DNA of 43,794 bases from Lentisphaerota bacterium. GTDB lineage: Bacteria; Verrucomicrobiota; Kiritimatiellia; JAAZAB01. This document shows positions 14,011-22,112 of the stretch, one piece after another (the first letter of the stretch is position 1; the number at the start of each line of letters is the position of its first letter). The translations under genes and the position numbers were made by a program. The notes under the pieces are model-generated. The model did not search any database. It had not been told where the DNA came from and saw nothing but the letters and a program-made list of their open reading frames with translations. The stretch is taken from contig JACPGM010000076.1 of the NCBI GenBank assembly GCA_016188985.1, positions 1 to 43,794 of the forward strand, read 5' to 3'.

Positions 14011-15441
14011 ATGGCAAAATCTGAAAAATTGCTCTCTACCTGTCGAAGCGCGCTACCATTCCGCGCGCGGACCTGTTGGTGCGCCGTGCTTCCCAGCGGC
14101 AAAGCCGTCATGGTCCGAGCTTGGCGGTCAGCGGGCGGAACTCTGCGCCATGTGGTTGAACCCCAGTCGGAATCGGTCGGGAAGAGCGGCCTTTGGGTGG
14201 GCTGTCTGCCCGTGCAGGAAAGTCTCACGCTCTGGCTGAACTCGTCGCTGACTTCCCTGGCCAAGGCCCGCAAGGTGTTGCCCACGCTTCTCGATATTCA
14301 ATTGCCCTTTCCCTTGGAGGAGTGCCTCTACCAGTTTGTGGAGTTTCGCCGGACAGCCGAAGGCACAGTCAGCGCCCTGGTTTGCGCCGCTCGCCGCGAG
14401 GCGGTCCAAGCCTGTTTGGCCCGTTACCAGGCGCAAGACTTGGACCCGATGCTCCTGGATCATGAAGGGCTTGCGCTCTGGACACAGAGCCTGGTTGAAG
14501 CACCCGCTGAGTCCGGGCGGCCGCGGGCGCTGATTTGCCTGGAAGACGATCATGTTACGCTTGCGTTGGGAATCGGCGATCGCTTTGGCCAAGCGCATAG
14601 TTTTCAAGCTGTGCTGGCGGCCGGCTCGGCTGGCGACTTGGTTAACCGCCTGCAACTGCTTCTGCACGCGGGCTTGCCTGCCCGCAATGCTACGCATAGC
14701 GTTGTAGGCGGGCCTGCCGTTTCCGGCGCCAGTGTGCAATGGCTATACTGCGGCGCGCGCGCCGGCGAAACGGCCATGGTTAATGCCTTGCATCAGTCCT
14801 TGGAGCAGTCCTGGCCGGGACCTTTAACGATTGTCAAGGAGCCGGCCTTATTCCTGGCGCGCGCCCTGTGTGAACGCGCGCTCAAACGCGGGCCGTTGCG
14901 TTGTAATTTGCGGCAGCCTCCTCTTGTCCATCCGGCCGTGCAGCGCGCCGTGGCGCTGCGCGCCCGCGCCGCCGTGGCAAGCGTCATGGTGGCCGGGTTG
15001 CTGTTAATCGGGTTCAGCGTGACCGCGCGGCTGTTGGCCGAGCAGCGCTTAAACCGCGTTAAAGCCGAGATTGATCTTGTGGCTGCTGAACTGGCGCCCG
15101 GCGCGGTGATTCCCTACGGCCGCGAAGTCGCGGAAGTTCAAAAGGCATGGGAAAAACGCGCGCCATTAACCAAGCCGTTTCTGGAGGCCTTTGCTCCTTC
15201 GCTGGCGGCGCGGCTGGCCGAGGTTGTCCGCTCCGGTCAGGCCGCGGCGGTGCGGTTTGAGACCTTGAGCCTGCGGCGCAACAGCCTGGTCCTGACCGGT
15301 CTGGCTGAGGACTGGGACCAGTGCGGCGAATTGGAAGAACGCCTGAAGGCGCTGGGTTATTCCGTGAAGCTGGAGCGGCAGGAAGCCGTGGCCGAAACCG
15401 CGGTGCGCTTCACGGTCAATGCCCAGGGAGGCGGCCCGTGA
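14011..15441 (+). CDS. GspL/PilM-PilN-like type II secretion or type IV pilus assembly protein
   Basis: A 476-aa protein with a cytoplasmic, actin-like N-terminal part (about 1-290), one membrane helix (about 321-342, VASVMVAGLLLIGFSVTARLL) and a periplasmic ferredoxin-like tail. This is the plan of GspL or of a PilM-PilN fusion. In such machines it links the ATPase to the inner-membrane platform. ATG 14011 was chosen because the longer frame only overlaps gpsA. The next gene overlaps it by 4 bp (GTGA) and looks like GspM/PilO. A palindromic repeat is inserted in frame at residues about 221-236 (LPARNATHS followed by GGPA). No other secretion genes adjoin, apart from a pseudopilin about 4 kb away. 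Confidence 0.6.
   Translation: MAKSEKLLSTCRSALPFRARTCWCAVLPSGKAVMVRAWRSAGGTLRHVVEPQSESVGKSGLWVGCLPVQESLTLWLNSSLTSLAKARKVLPTLLDIQLPFPLEECLYQFVEFRRTAEGTVSALVCAARREAVQACLARYQAQDLDPMLLDHEGLALWTQSLVEAPAESGRPRALICLEDDHVTLALGIGDRFGQAHSFQAVLAAGSAGDLVNRLQLLLHAGLPARNATHSVVGGPAVSGASVQWLYCGARAGETAMVNALHQSLEQSWPGPLTIVKEPALFLARALCERALKRGPLRCNLRQPPLVHPAVQRAVALRARAAVASVMVAGLLLIGFSVTARLLAEQRLNRVKAEIDLVAAELAPGAVIPYGREVAEVQKAWEKRAPLTKPFLEAFAPSLAARLAEVVRSGQAAAVRFETLSLRRNSLVLTGLAEDWDQCGELEERLKALGYSVKLERQEAVAETAVRFTVNAQGGGP
14671..14718 (+). repeat. Palindromic repeat inserted in frame in the GspL-like gene
   Basis: An imperfect 17-bp-stem hairpin around the core CCCGCAATGCTACGCATAGC. A 27-base stretch of it is identical to the minus strand at about 34553-34582 in the AlgJ-like gene. 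Both copies are read in the same frame and give LPARNATHS..GGPA. Confidence 0.8.
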
Positions 15442-15956
15442 AACTGAACAAAGGGCTAATCCTGCCGGCGTCCGCGCTGCTGGTGTTCCTGGCGGGCATA
15501 GTGGCGTCAGTTAATGCCCTGCGGCAGAATGCGATTACCCGCGCCAGGATTTCAGCCAAGCTGGAAACGCTTGCGCAATTAGCCGCGCTTAAGCAAACCC
15601 ATGACCGGCACCAGCGGAGCCGGCAAACTTTTGAGCATTTAACCAACGCCGCGCCGGCGGACTTGGCGAGCTTGGCGGGCGCCACGGTAAGCAATGCCAC
15701 GCCGGAAATCAGAGAGCGGGAAGCCCGCAACCTGGTTGCGGGCTGGACCTTGCGCCAAGCCGAGGTAGTGTTTAATGAAGTGGACCTGAGCAAGGTGTCT
15801 GGTTTTCTGCAGGCGGCCGAGAACCAGCGGCCGCCCTGGAAGTTGGTGGAATGCACGCTCCTCTCCTCGCGTAAGGCCGATGGCCTGGGCCGCGCCGTGC
15901 TGATTCTGGAAGCCCTGGAAAAGACCGGACGCCGGAGGACGGAGGACGGGCGATAG
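15438..15956 (+). CDS. GspM/PilO-like secretion or pilus protein
   Basis: A 172-aa bitopic protein: a short N-terminal tail, one membrane helix (about 5-22, LILPASALLVFLAGIVAS), a coiled-coil-like region (about 30-65), then an alpha/beta domain. That is the GspM/PilO layout, the usual partner of GspL/PilN. The start is a GTG at 15438 overlapping the upstream stop by 4 bp (GTGA), so the two are coupled. The last ten residues (TGRRRTEDGR) are encoded by the GACGGAGGACGG low-complexity repeat, suggesting that the repeat replaced the original end. Assignment is by topology and context, not by strong motifs. Confidence 0.5.
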   Translation: MKLNKGLILPASALLVFLAGIVASVNALRQNAITRARISAKLETLAQLAALKQTHDRHQRSRQTFEHLTNAAPADLASLAGATVSNATPEIREREARNLVAGWTLRQAEVVFNEVDLSKVSGFLQAAENQRPPWKLVECTLLSSRKADGLGRAVLILEALEKTGRRRTEDGR

Positions 15957-16001
15957 ACGACGGACGCCAGACACCAGACAGTGAACTGTGAACCGTGAAC
16001 T
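15923..16001. repeat. GGACGCCAGACACCAGACAG and GTGAACTGTGAACC low-complexity tract
   Basis: Near-repeats of CGGACGCC/GGAGGACGG/CCAGACACCAGACA run from the end of the GspM-like gene into intergenic DNA, then GTGAACTGTGAACCGTGAAC (15981-16000). Related tracts lie at 5093-5160, 12039-12079 and 12971-12984. Confidence 0.55.
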
Positions 16002-16081
16002 GGATAATAAATCCACGAATCATCTTCCGCATACGACGGACGCCAGATGACGGATAACGGACATCGGACGAAGTAAACGCC

Positions 16082-16283
16082 CAACGCCCACTTGTCCGCT
16101 GAAGGAGGAATCGCTGGGTAATTTGGTAAGTTCACTCAAAATGGGAGGGTCAGGCAACGCGACCCCAACGGGGTCGAACACTCGTCCTGCGAAGCCTCCT
16201 TGGCGAAGCAGGATCATAGCCCAGCGAGACTTGTCCGCCGAAGGAGGAATCGCTGGGTTAATTTCAAAAATGGGAGGATCAGG
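16082..16283. repeat. Duplicated leader in front of the PUR gene
   Basis: Two copies (about 16083-16155 and 16219-16281) share ACTTGTCCGCyGAAGGAGGA, ATCGCTGGGT, then AATTT and AAAATGGGAGGrTCAGG. In the second copy CCCAGCG and CGCTGGG form a stem. Between them CCTGCGAAGCC and GGCGAAGCAGG form another palindrome. The final GGGAGG acts as the ribosome site of the PUR gene. Nothing else is seen in 16002-16284. Confidence 0.65.
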
Positions 16284-16284
16284 G

Positions 16285-16482
16285 GTGGAAACACAATTAC
16301 TCAGCAGGCGCGTGCAGATTGAACGCAAGCAATTTGTTTTCGACTTCCGGGAAAATGCCAATGGCCGCTTTCTGAAGGTGACCGAAGAAGTCGGCAATCA
16401 CCGGGATACCATCATTATTCCGGCCTCCGGCCTGCCGTTGGTCCGGGAAACGATAGATCAGGTCCTGGCCGCCGATGCGTGA
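16285..16482 (+). CDS. PUR-domain (Pur-alpha-like) nucleic-acid-binding protein
   Basis: A 65-aa single-PUR-repeat protein, like the small bacterial PUR proteins (DUF3276) of Borrelia, Bacteroidetes and relatives. The core reads RRVQIERKQFVFDFREN, NGRFLKVTEEVGNHRDT and IIIPASGLPLVRETIDQVL, the beta-beta-beta-beta-alpha plan of the Whirly-like PUR fold that binds single-stranded DNA or RNA. I favour GTG 16285, because GGGAGG lies 9 nt upstream; ATG 16270 would add MGGSG, which is only repeat sequence. It is plus-strand, after the GspM-like gene but separated by about 330 bp of repeats, so it is probably independent. Confidence 0.8.
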   Translation: METQLLSRRVQIERKQFVFDFRENANGRFLKVTEEVGNHRDTIIIPASGLPLVRETIDQVLAADA

Positions 16483-16634
16483 AAAGTCAGAGCGTGCGAA
16501 AAAATTGCTCGCCTCGGCGAAGCGTTATCCGGCGGAGCCTGGGCGGACGACGTGGAAGTCTTCCCTCCAGATTGGAGGGTCGGGTTCCACCCCGACCATT
16601 GGGTACGCCTCCTGCTTGGCGAAGATTGCGAAGG
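16483..16634. repeat. Repeat-filled gap with hairpins and a possible gene remnant
   Basis: Perfect hairpins CCCTCCA-gat-TGGAGGG (16563-16579) and GGTCGGG-N6-CCCGACC (16578-16597) lie side by side, preceded by GCGAAGCG and GGCGGAGCCTGG words found also near 32810 and 33190. A small frame from ATG 16475 (MREKSERAKKLLASAKR) overlaps the PUR stop but dissolves into these repeats; it may be a truncated gene start. Confidence 0.5.
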
Positions 16635-17450
16635 CTAACTGCGAGGCACTGGCGCCGGCCTTGGCCGCCGCTCGGGCCTGACCAGCAGCGCCCCGCTATC
16701 TGGTTCCCGCCGCACGCGGATAGCGCAGTGATATACGGTGCCTAAAACATCTTCGCGCAGGACTTCGGCCGGCGCGCCATCGGCAACCAGCGCGCCATGA
16801 TCCAGCAGCAGCAGCCGGCGGCAGAACTCGGCGGCCTGGTTCAAGTCGTGGCTGGTCATGAGCACGGTTACACCTTGCTCGCGGTTCAGGCGTTCGACGA
16901 TCGTCATGACTTCCAGCGCATGGTTTAAGTCGAGATGAGTGGTCGGCTCATCCATGACAATGGCGCGGGGTTCCTGAGCCAGGGCCATGGCGATCACCGC
17001 GCGTTGCTTTTCGCCGCCGCTCAGGGCGTCCAGCGGACGGTCGCGCAATTCGCTGACATCCGTGTAAGCCATAGCCCGTTCGATGATCTGTAAATCCCGC
17101 GCGGTTGGCGCCTGCCAGGCTCTCAGCCGAATGGCGCGGCCCATGAACACCAGGTCCGCCACGCTGTAAGCCATAGGCGTCTTAAGCTCCTGCGGCACCA
17201 GGGCAATCAGGCGCGCGCGGTCGAGCGCTTGCAGCCGGCGCACATCCTGGCCGAAGAGACGCACTTGCCCGGCGCAGGGTTCGAGCAGACCGGTCAACAC
17301 GCGCAGGAGCGTGGATTTGCCCGCACCGTTGGGCCCCAGGAGGGCAACCATCTCGCCTTCGGCTATCCCGCAATGAATGTCGCGCAGCACGGCGCTGCGG
17401 TTGTAGCCGGCGGTTACGCCTTCAAATTCAAATGCCAGATTCATTCGCAT
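16635..17450 (-). CDS. btuD: ABC transporter ATPase, BtuD/FecE type (cobalamin or siderophore uptake)
   Basis: A 271-aa ATPase of the FecE/BtuD class that would power vitamin B12 uptake with BtuC. Walker A is GPNGAGKST, the Q-loop VPQE follows, the signature is LSGGEKQRA, Walker B is AIVMDEP and the H-loop is MTSHD. Start uncertain: ATG 17450 or 17444 fits the family, while ATG 17495 adds a basic tail and overlaps the exporter gene further. It overlaps the 3' end of the exporter permease by about 20 bp. Its usual partner btuC lies 3.3 kb upstream beyond three unrelated genes. The B12 role comes from the cobT-cobS-btuF-btuC context; iron-siderophore uptake is the alternative. Confidence 0.75.
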   Translation of the reverse strand: MRMNLAFEFEGVTAGYNRSAVLRDIHCGIAEGEMVALLGPNGAGKSTLLRVLTGLLEPCAGQVRLFGQDVRRLQALDRARLIALVPQELKTPMAYSVADLVFMGRAIRLRAWQAPTARDLQIIERAMAYTDVSELRDRPLDALSGGEKQRAVIAMALAQEPRAIVMDEPTTHLDLNHALEVMTIVERLNREQGVTVLMTSHDLNQAAEFCRRLLLLDHGALVADGAPAEVLREDVLGTVYHCAIRVRREPDSGALLVRPERRPRPAPVPRS

Positions 17451-18927
17451 CGGCCGGCTGCGGCGACGATCTTTGATGGTCAGTAAATTCGCCATTCCAT
17501 GCTCTTATCGCAAGGCGATAGCGCCGAACTACAAGCCATACGAGAGGGAAGCAGAAGAGGAGGTTGACCGCAAGCACGACACGGTAATGATGGGCTTTTA
17601 AGATCATCTCATGGTCGAATATATCGCCCCATATTCTGAAAAGACTAAGACGAAAAAGGGTGTCCGATTCAAAGATTGCTCCCAGTATGAGCGGCAATAT
17701 AAAATCCATGAGAATAATAAATCCAACAAAGACACCGATCTTGCTGTTGACCGGTTGGTAGACTACGTAACATTCCAGGAGAAGAAAGAGCAAGGCATAG
17801 ACCGAAAAATGCGTGAGGATAAAATGGGCCGTAAGTGACGGATTGTAGCCAGCCAGAAACCCATGCACTATCGCAAATCCAGTCCAGATGCCAAACAGAG
17901 CCAATCCCAGCGTCAGGTTGGAGATACTCACCATAACACGCCAAGATGAGTCGTCGCTACCCCCCTTCAATCCCAGCCGTTCCTGATAATGATTATAACT
18001 TTTGATAGCTCCAAACGGCACGAATAGCAATGGGATAAACGAAACGACCCAGAGAAGTCCTTTAACTGCGCTGTCGCTGCCGCGGCTCAAAGGCCAGCAC
18101 AATCCCATGGCCAGAACTATCATTCCCGTGACAAATAAACAAGCGCCAGATCGGCTGATCAATGGTTCTTCTTCGCGGTTGAATTGCCGGATTGCTCCCC
18201 GATATGTCCACACCCAGAAATAGAGAGCCACCATCGAAATAAGGAGGAGGGGCGAAGTCTTCGCATCAAAGAAATGCGAATTCATGCGCCCAAGTTCGAG
18301 GTATAGTCCTAAATCTTTCGCATACATTAGATCCAACATGAGCATCAGATAGGGGATTAGCAAAATTAGCGATATCAATACGGAAGCCAGAGATGATCGC
18401 TGTCCGGCACCGGCGGATCGGGATGACAGCAAGATGCCGATCAGGTTTAGTGGCGCTGCCACGGAAACGAGAGCAAGGAACATCTGAATCTGCAAGGTGA
18501 AAGGGGCTCCTACTTTATAGCCGAACCCCGCCACCCAAACCATATTTATGATGGCCAGTAATAAAGGGACCAAGTTCCGGCCAATCACTATTCCCCATGT
18601 TTTTTGTTGCGCGGAAAGAGGCAGCATTCGGAAAAAATCATATGACTTTCTCAGGATTTCGGCGCCGATGGCTGAGGCGGTATTATATGGAGTCCAAAAC
18701 CACAGGATCAGGATTTGCAGCCCCAAAAAATGAGCATACAGGTTCTTATACAGTTGCGGTAATGTGCGGTAGTTAGAGAAGGGCGTGCCTTTATTCAGTT
18801 GATAATAACCCACATTGAGTATGATAAGCATGGCCGCAACGGCAAGGTAGATAGCCATATATACCCATGCTTGGCGCGGTCGAAGCTGGCTATATTGAAA
18901 GCGTCGAATTAAGGGGTTTGGAATCAT
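17428..18927 (-). CDS. ABC-2-like exporter permease
   Basis: A 499-aa integral membrane protein with about ten to twelve hydrophobic segments (for example AWVYMAIYLAVAAMLIILNV near 22-41, LLLISMVALYFWVWTY near 230, VLAVNLLFCFPLVWLVV near 460). The ATG at 18927 overlaps the stop of the ATPase gene by 4 bp (ATGA), so it is that ATPase's partner. Substrate unknown. Base composition is visibly richer in A+T than btuC and the cob genes around it, which suggests a separate origin. The longer frame from 18948 was not used. Confidence 0.75.
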   Translation of the reverse strand: MIPNPLIRRFQYSQLRPRQAWVYMAIYLAVAAMLIILNVGYYQLNKGTPFSNYRTLPQLYKNLYAHFLGLQILILWFWTPYNTASAIGAEILRKSYDFFRMLPLSAQQKTWGIVIGRNLVPLLLAIINMVWVAGFGYKVGAPFTLQIQMFLALVSVAAPLNLIGILLSSRSAGAGQRSSLASVLISLILLIPYLMLMLDLMYAKDLGLYLELGRMNSHFFDAKTSPLLLISMVALYFWVWTYRGAIRQFNREEEPLISRSGACLFVTGMIVLAMGLCWPLSRGSDSAVKGLLWVVSFIPLLFVPFGAIKSYNHYQERLGLKGGSDDSSWRVMVSISNLTLGLALFGIWTGFAIVHGFLAGYNPSLTAHFILTHFSVYALLFLLLECYVVYQPVNSKIGVFVGFIILMDFILPLILGAIFESDTLFRLSLFRIWGDIFDHEMILKAHHYRVVLAVNLLFCFPLVWLVVRRYRLAIRAWNGEFTDHQRSSPQPADANESGI

Positions 18928-19862
18928 GTTCGTTCTCCGGGCGGGCAAACCGCCATGAATACGTCCTCGAGCGCAGTGGACTCCTCCGCAAAGCGTGTTA
19001 CCCGGAAGCCTTGAGTCACCAGGAGGGCGTTCAGCGATGCCAGTTCTTCCGGTCCGCGCTGCGGCAAACTAATTACAAGGCGCTGTTCTTCGGCGCTGAG
19101 GATGTCGCAGCCGAAATAATTCTTGATCGCGCGGGCGGCTTCCTGTCCACCCGATACCAGGCCGATTTCGATCCTACGCTGGCTGACGGCTGCGGCGTGG
19201 ACCGTTTGCACGTCGCCGCATACGACGAATCGTCCGCGATCCATGATGGCAATATGACTGCAGAATCCGGCCAGATCGTTCAGGATATGCGAAGAGATGA
19301 CAATTGTTTTGCCTTCGCCGCTCAAGCCGCGAAGAATATCCCGTAATTGAATACGCGCCCGCGGATCGAGCCCGGAAGCCGGTTCATCGAGGAGAAGAAG
19401 ATCGGGATCATGCACCGTCAATACCGCGACGCCCATCCTCTGCACCATGCCGCGCGAGAGATGCCTGATGAAATCGTTGCGTTTGGATGTCAGGTCCGTA
19501 AGCGTCATGGCACGCGTGACACGGGTTGGAATCTCGGCGGCCGGGACTCCATAGGCCGCTGCGAAGAACTCCAGGCATTCGCCGATCGTCAAGTCGTCAT
19601 AGAGGTTAAAAAAGTCCGGCAGGTATCCGATGCGTCGTCGGATCTCGATATAGTTCCGGCGCGAATCAAGACCGACTAAGCGTATTTCCCCCGCTGTGGG
19701 TTGCAAAATGGTGCTCAGCATCCTCAGAAGAGTGGTCTTACCTGCCCCATTCGGACCCACGAGCCCCAACACTTGGCCGGGTTGAAGCGAAAAGGATATG
19801 TTGTTGACGGCCAACAACGCCCCAAAATCTTTGCGCAGTCCGGTTACGTCTATCGTGTTCAT
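18924..19862 (-). CDS. ABC exporter ATP-binding protein (CcmA/NatA type)
   Basis: A 312-aa ATPase: Walker A GPNGAGKTT, signature LSRGMVQRM, Walker B LLLLDEPASGLDP and the H-loop SSHIL, followed by a C-terminal extension of about 100 residues typical of ABC-2 export ATPases. It forms a two-gene exporter with the overlapping permease. Family members export drugs, polysaccharides or lipids, or have unknown cargo; nothing here tells which. Located between the pseudopilin and the exporter permease inside the B12 region. Confidence 0.88.
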   Translation of the reverse strand: MNTIDVTGLRKDFGALLAVNNISFSLQPGQVLGLVGPNGAGKTTLLRMLSTILQPTAGEIRLVGLDSRRNYIEIRRRIGYLPDFFNLYDDLTIGECLEFFAAAYGVPAAEIPTRVTRAMTLTDLTSKRNDFIRHLSRGMVQRMGVAVLTVHDPDLLLLDEPASGLDPRARIQLRDILRGLSGEGKTIVISSHILNDLAGFCSHIAIMDRGRFVVCGDVQTVHAAAVSQRRIEIGLVSGGQEAARAIKNYFGCDILSAEEQRLVISLPQRGPEELASLNALLVTQGFRVTRFAEESTALEDVFMAVCPPGERT

Positions 19863-19939
19863 ATCGTTCGCTGTCCGTCCTGGTCCAAGCTCAATCGGCG
19901 GGTTGGTTTTGAGCTGCTGATCAGTTTAAACACGGCGCA

Positions 19940-20605
19940 TCAGTATAAAAATATAGCGGTATCAGAGTTTGTCTGAAACATTGCGGCAATGGCGGCATTA
20001 GTGATGCAACCATAATCCAATGAATCATTCGTCGTGCTCACCCACATGCCTGCTCCACTCACCTTAACGACATTGCCGCCTTTGGCGCGACCACGTTTGT
20101 CGCGATGGTTCAACCGATGGTTCAACCCCCAGTTGGCGGGAGTGGCTGCCGTTAAGGGGCCGCTCTGGTCGCAGAGAATAATCTTGTCTCCATCCGAATT
20201 ACGGCGCCCGCCAAAATAACAATAACTGCTGTTGCTCGCCGTTACAGAGGACAACGTGTTTGCCGGCTCCGTCCCATAATCTCCCGCCGCCGTCGGGCAG
20301 ACAAACATTTCCGGGGTAATGCCGCCTTCGGCCGTGATAACGCCGTTGCTCCCGCTTATTTGGCCGACCAAATTACCCGGCGGGAATTTTGGGCGGAATG
20401 GAGCCGCCGGATTCAAGCCCCAGGCCGAAATGGTTTTATAAATACCATTGAGGTTAGCCAGGCACTTCACGCGCCGCCCCTTTTCACGGATGGGATTAAC
20501 ATTCGGCAACAGCAAGACAGCTATCACAATAAGCAGGACAATCACCACCAGTAATTCAATCAATGTAAAGCCGTCTTGCCGGTTGCCCCGCCGCGGATTG
20601 TTCAT
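19940..20605 (-). CDS. Type II secretion-like pseudopilin
   Basis: A 221-aa protein with a classical class III prepilin leader: G12 followed by FTLIELLVVIVLLIVIAVLLL, with the conserved glutamate at position 5 of the mature protein. The globular part resembles the PulG-like proteins with repeated NxxGG and CPTA motifs that are abundant in PVC bacteria (related to DUF1559 proteins). Cysteines are present (for example in FVCPTAAGDYG). A GGGAGG ribosome site lies 8 nt before the ATG. It sits alone among uptake genes, with no peptidase or secretin here. Confidence 0.85.
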   Translation of the reverse strand: MNNPRRGNRQDGFTLIELLVVIVLLIVIAVLLLPNVNPIREKGRRVKCLANLNGIYKTISAWGLNPAAPFRPKFPPGNLVGQISGSNGVITAEGGITPEMFVCPTAAGDYGTEPANTLSSVTASNSSYCYFGGRRNSDGDKIILCDQSGPLTAATPANWGLNHRLNHRDKRGRAKGGNVVKVSGAGMWVSTTNDSLDYGCITNAAIAAMFQTNSDTAIFLY

Positions 20606-20754
20606 CGCACACCCTCCCGCTTATTGGTCGGCTGCCGCTTAGAGGACATCTCTGCTTCAATTGTCCACCTCTCTGGCTCATATACTGAGGCTGTATTATC
20701 CCAAAACAGGGACAATATCGCCAATACTATTTCTGAGCGCACCAAATGCCCGGC

Positions 20755-21720
20755 TCATTCGCTCCACTCCCCATGGCGCCGGCGGCGCAGGAGCACCAGA
20801 AAAAACGGCCCGCCCATCAGCGCGGTGATGACGCCGACGGGAATTTCAATCGGCGCGATCAGCGCGCGCGCCAGTGTATCGGCCAAGGTAAGGAACAGCC
20901 CGCCGGCGAGCGCGGAGGCCGGGATCAGCCGCCGGTGATCCGGGCCGAGGAGCGCGCGCATGGCGTGCGGCACAATCAGGCCTACAAACCCGATTAGTCC
21001 CGCGAGGGCGACGGCTGCCGCGGTCATCAGCGTGGCCAGGGCAAGCCCCATGGTAACGACCAGGCCGGTGCGCACTCCCAGGTGGTGGGCCATCTCGCGG
21101 CCGAGAGTTAGGGCATTCAGTTCGCGCGCCATGAGCCAGAGCCCGCCAAATGCCGCCAGGACCAGCGTGGCGCTGACGGCCAGCAGCGGCAAAGAGGTTA
21201 CCTGCAGATTGCCCAGCAGCCACCAGGTTATGCTGTGCAAGCCTTCGACGGGGGCAAGCGCAATGATCAGCATCAACAAGCTGGAACAGATGGAGCTGAT
21301 AATGACGCCGCTTAAGAGCAGCGCGTAGAGCGAAGGCGCGCCGCCCTGGTGCGCCAGCAGATAGACAATAAGCAGCGCCAGCACGCCGGCGACAAAAGCG
21401 CTGGCCGGCAGGATGAACACGCCGGCGGCGCCGAAAAAGATCGCCAGCGCCGCGCCGAGAGCCGATCCGCCGCTGACGCCCAGCACGTAGGGTTCGGCCA
21501 GCGGATTGCGCAGCAGCGCCTGCAGGACTGTTCCCGCGCAGGCCAGCGCGGCGCCAACAACAAATCCGGCCGCCACCCGGCTGGCTCTGAGCAAGAGAAT
21601 GGCGCGGAGCAAGGGCGTCAGCCCGTCCTGAATTGTGAAGTCAGCCGCGCCCACCAACAGGCAGGCTGCCAGGACCAGGGGCGTGATGGCCAGCAACAGC
21701 CACACGGCATTTTTTTTCAT
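20755..21720 (-). CDS. btuC: FecCD/BtuC-type ABC uptake permease
   Basis: A 321-aa polytopic permease of the FecCD family, close in length to E. coli BtuC (326). Hydrophobic segments fill the sequence. Typical family stretches are LLRASRVAAGFVVGAALACAGTVLQALLRNPLAEPYVLGVSGGSALGA near the N-terminus and LAGLIGFVGLIVPHAMRALLGPDHRRLIPASALAGG (the ATPase-contact loop) near 230-265. It would form the B12 channel with btuD and receive vitamin from the BtuF lipoprotein. Its ATG overlaps the vapC stop by 4 bp, so translation follows the toxin gene, an odd arrangement. Confidence 0.88.
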   Translation of the reverse strand: MKKNAVWLLLAITPLVLAACLLVGAADFTIQDGLTPLLRAILLLRASRVAAGFVVGAALACAGTVLQALLRNPLAEPYVLGVSGGSALGAALAIFFGAAGVFILPASAFVAGVLALLIVYLLAHQGGAPSLYALLLSGVIISSICSSLLMLIIALAPVEGLHSITWWLLGNLQVTSLPLLAVSATLVLAAFGGLWLMARELNALTLGREMAHHLGVRTGLVVTMGLALATLMTAAAVALAGLIGFVGLIVPHAMRALLGPDHRRLIPASALAGGLFLTLADTLARALIAPIEIPVGVITALMGGPFFLVLLRRRRHGEWSE

Positions 21721-22112
21721 ATCTTCAGTATTTTCAGGCCACAGTATTCAGCTAAGGGATTGAAGTCGCGATCCTTGTGAAGGAGCGGAATATCATGTTC
21801 AATCGCCACAGCCGCAATCATGCAGTCAACGGCGTTACGAATCGTGATCCCTTTGTGGCGCAATAGCCGATACAATTCCGCGGTCTTTACGAAAGTACGC
21901 TGGTTCATCGGGAGGAATAGGAAAGACTTAAATCGGGACAAGGTTTGGCGATAGTCTTCATCTTCCCGGATTCCTTGAAGAACTTCGGTGAGGATAATCC
22001 CGCAGACACAGATGTCTTCCCCCGTGGCAAGCATACCCTCCAGCACATGGACCTCCGCCGAATCTTTCCCATGGAAAAAATCGATCCACACGGATGTGTC
22101 GGCAATTATCAC
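21717..22112 (-). CDS. vapC: VapC-like PIN toxin inside the B12 uptake operon
   Basis: A 131-aa PIN-domain ribonuclease. Active-site acids are visible: IIADTSVWID at the start, an E in ILTEVLQG, D in RNAVDCMIAA and D in LLHKDRDF. I chose the GTG at 22112, which overlaps the antitoxin stop by 4 bp (GTGA); the ATG at 22136 would lie deep in vapB. Its own stop overlaps the btuC start by 4 bp. Family members cleave tRNA or rRNA. Both overlaps tie the toxin to the B12 transport transcript. Confidence 0.85.
   Translation of the reverse strand: MIIADTSVWIDFFHGKDSAEVHVLEGMLATGEDICVCGIILTEVLQGIREDEDYRQTLSRFKSFLFLPMNQRTFVKTAELYRLLRHKGITIRNAVDCMIAAVAIEHDIPLLHKDRDFNPLAEYCGLKILKI

Noticed and set aside
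16475-16681. Small plus-strand gene MREKSERAKKLLASAKR...
   Set aside because: It overlaps the PUR stop and the btuD end, and most of it is palindromic repeat; at best a remnant.
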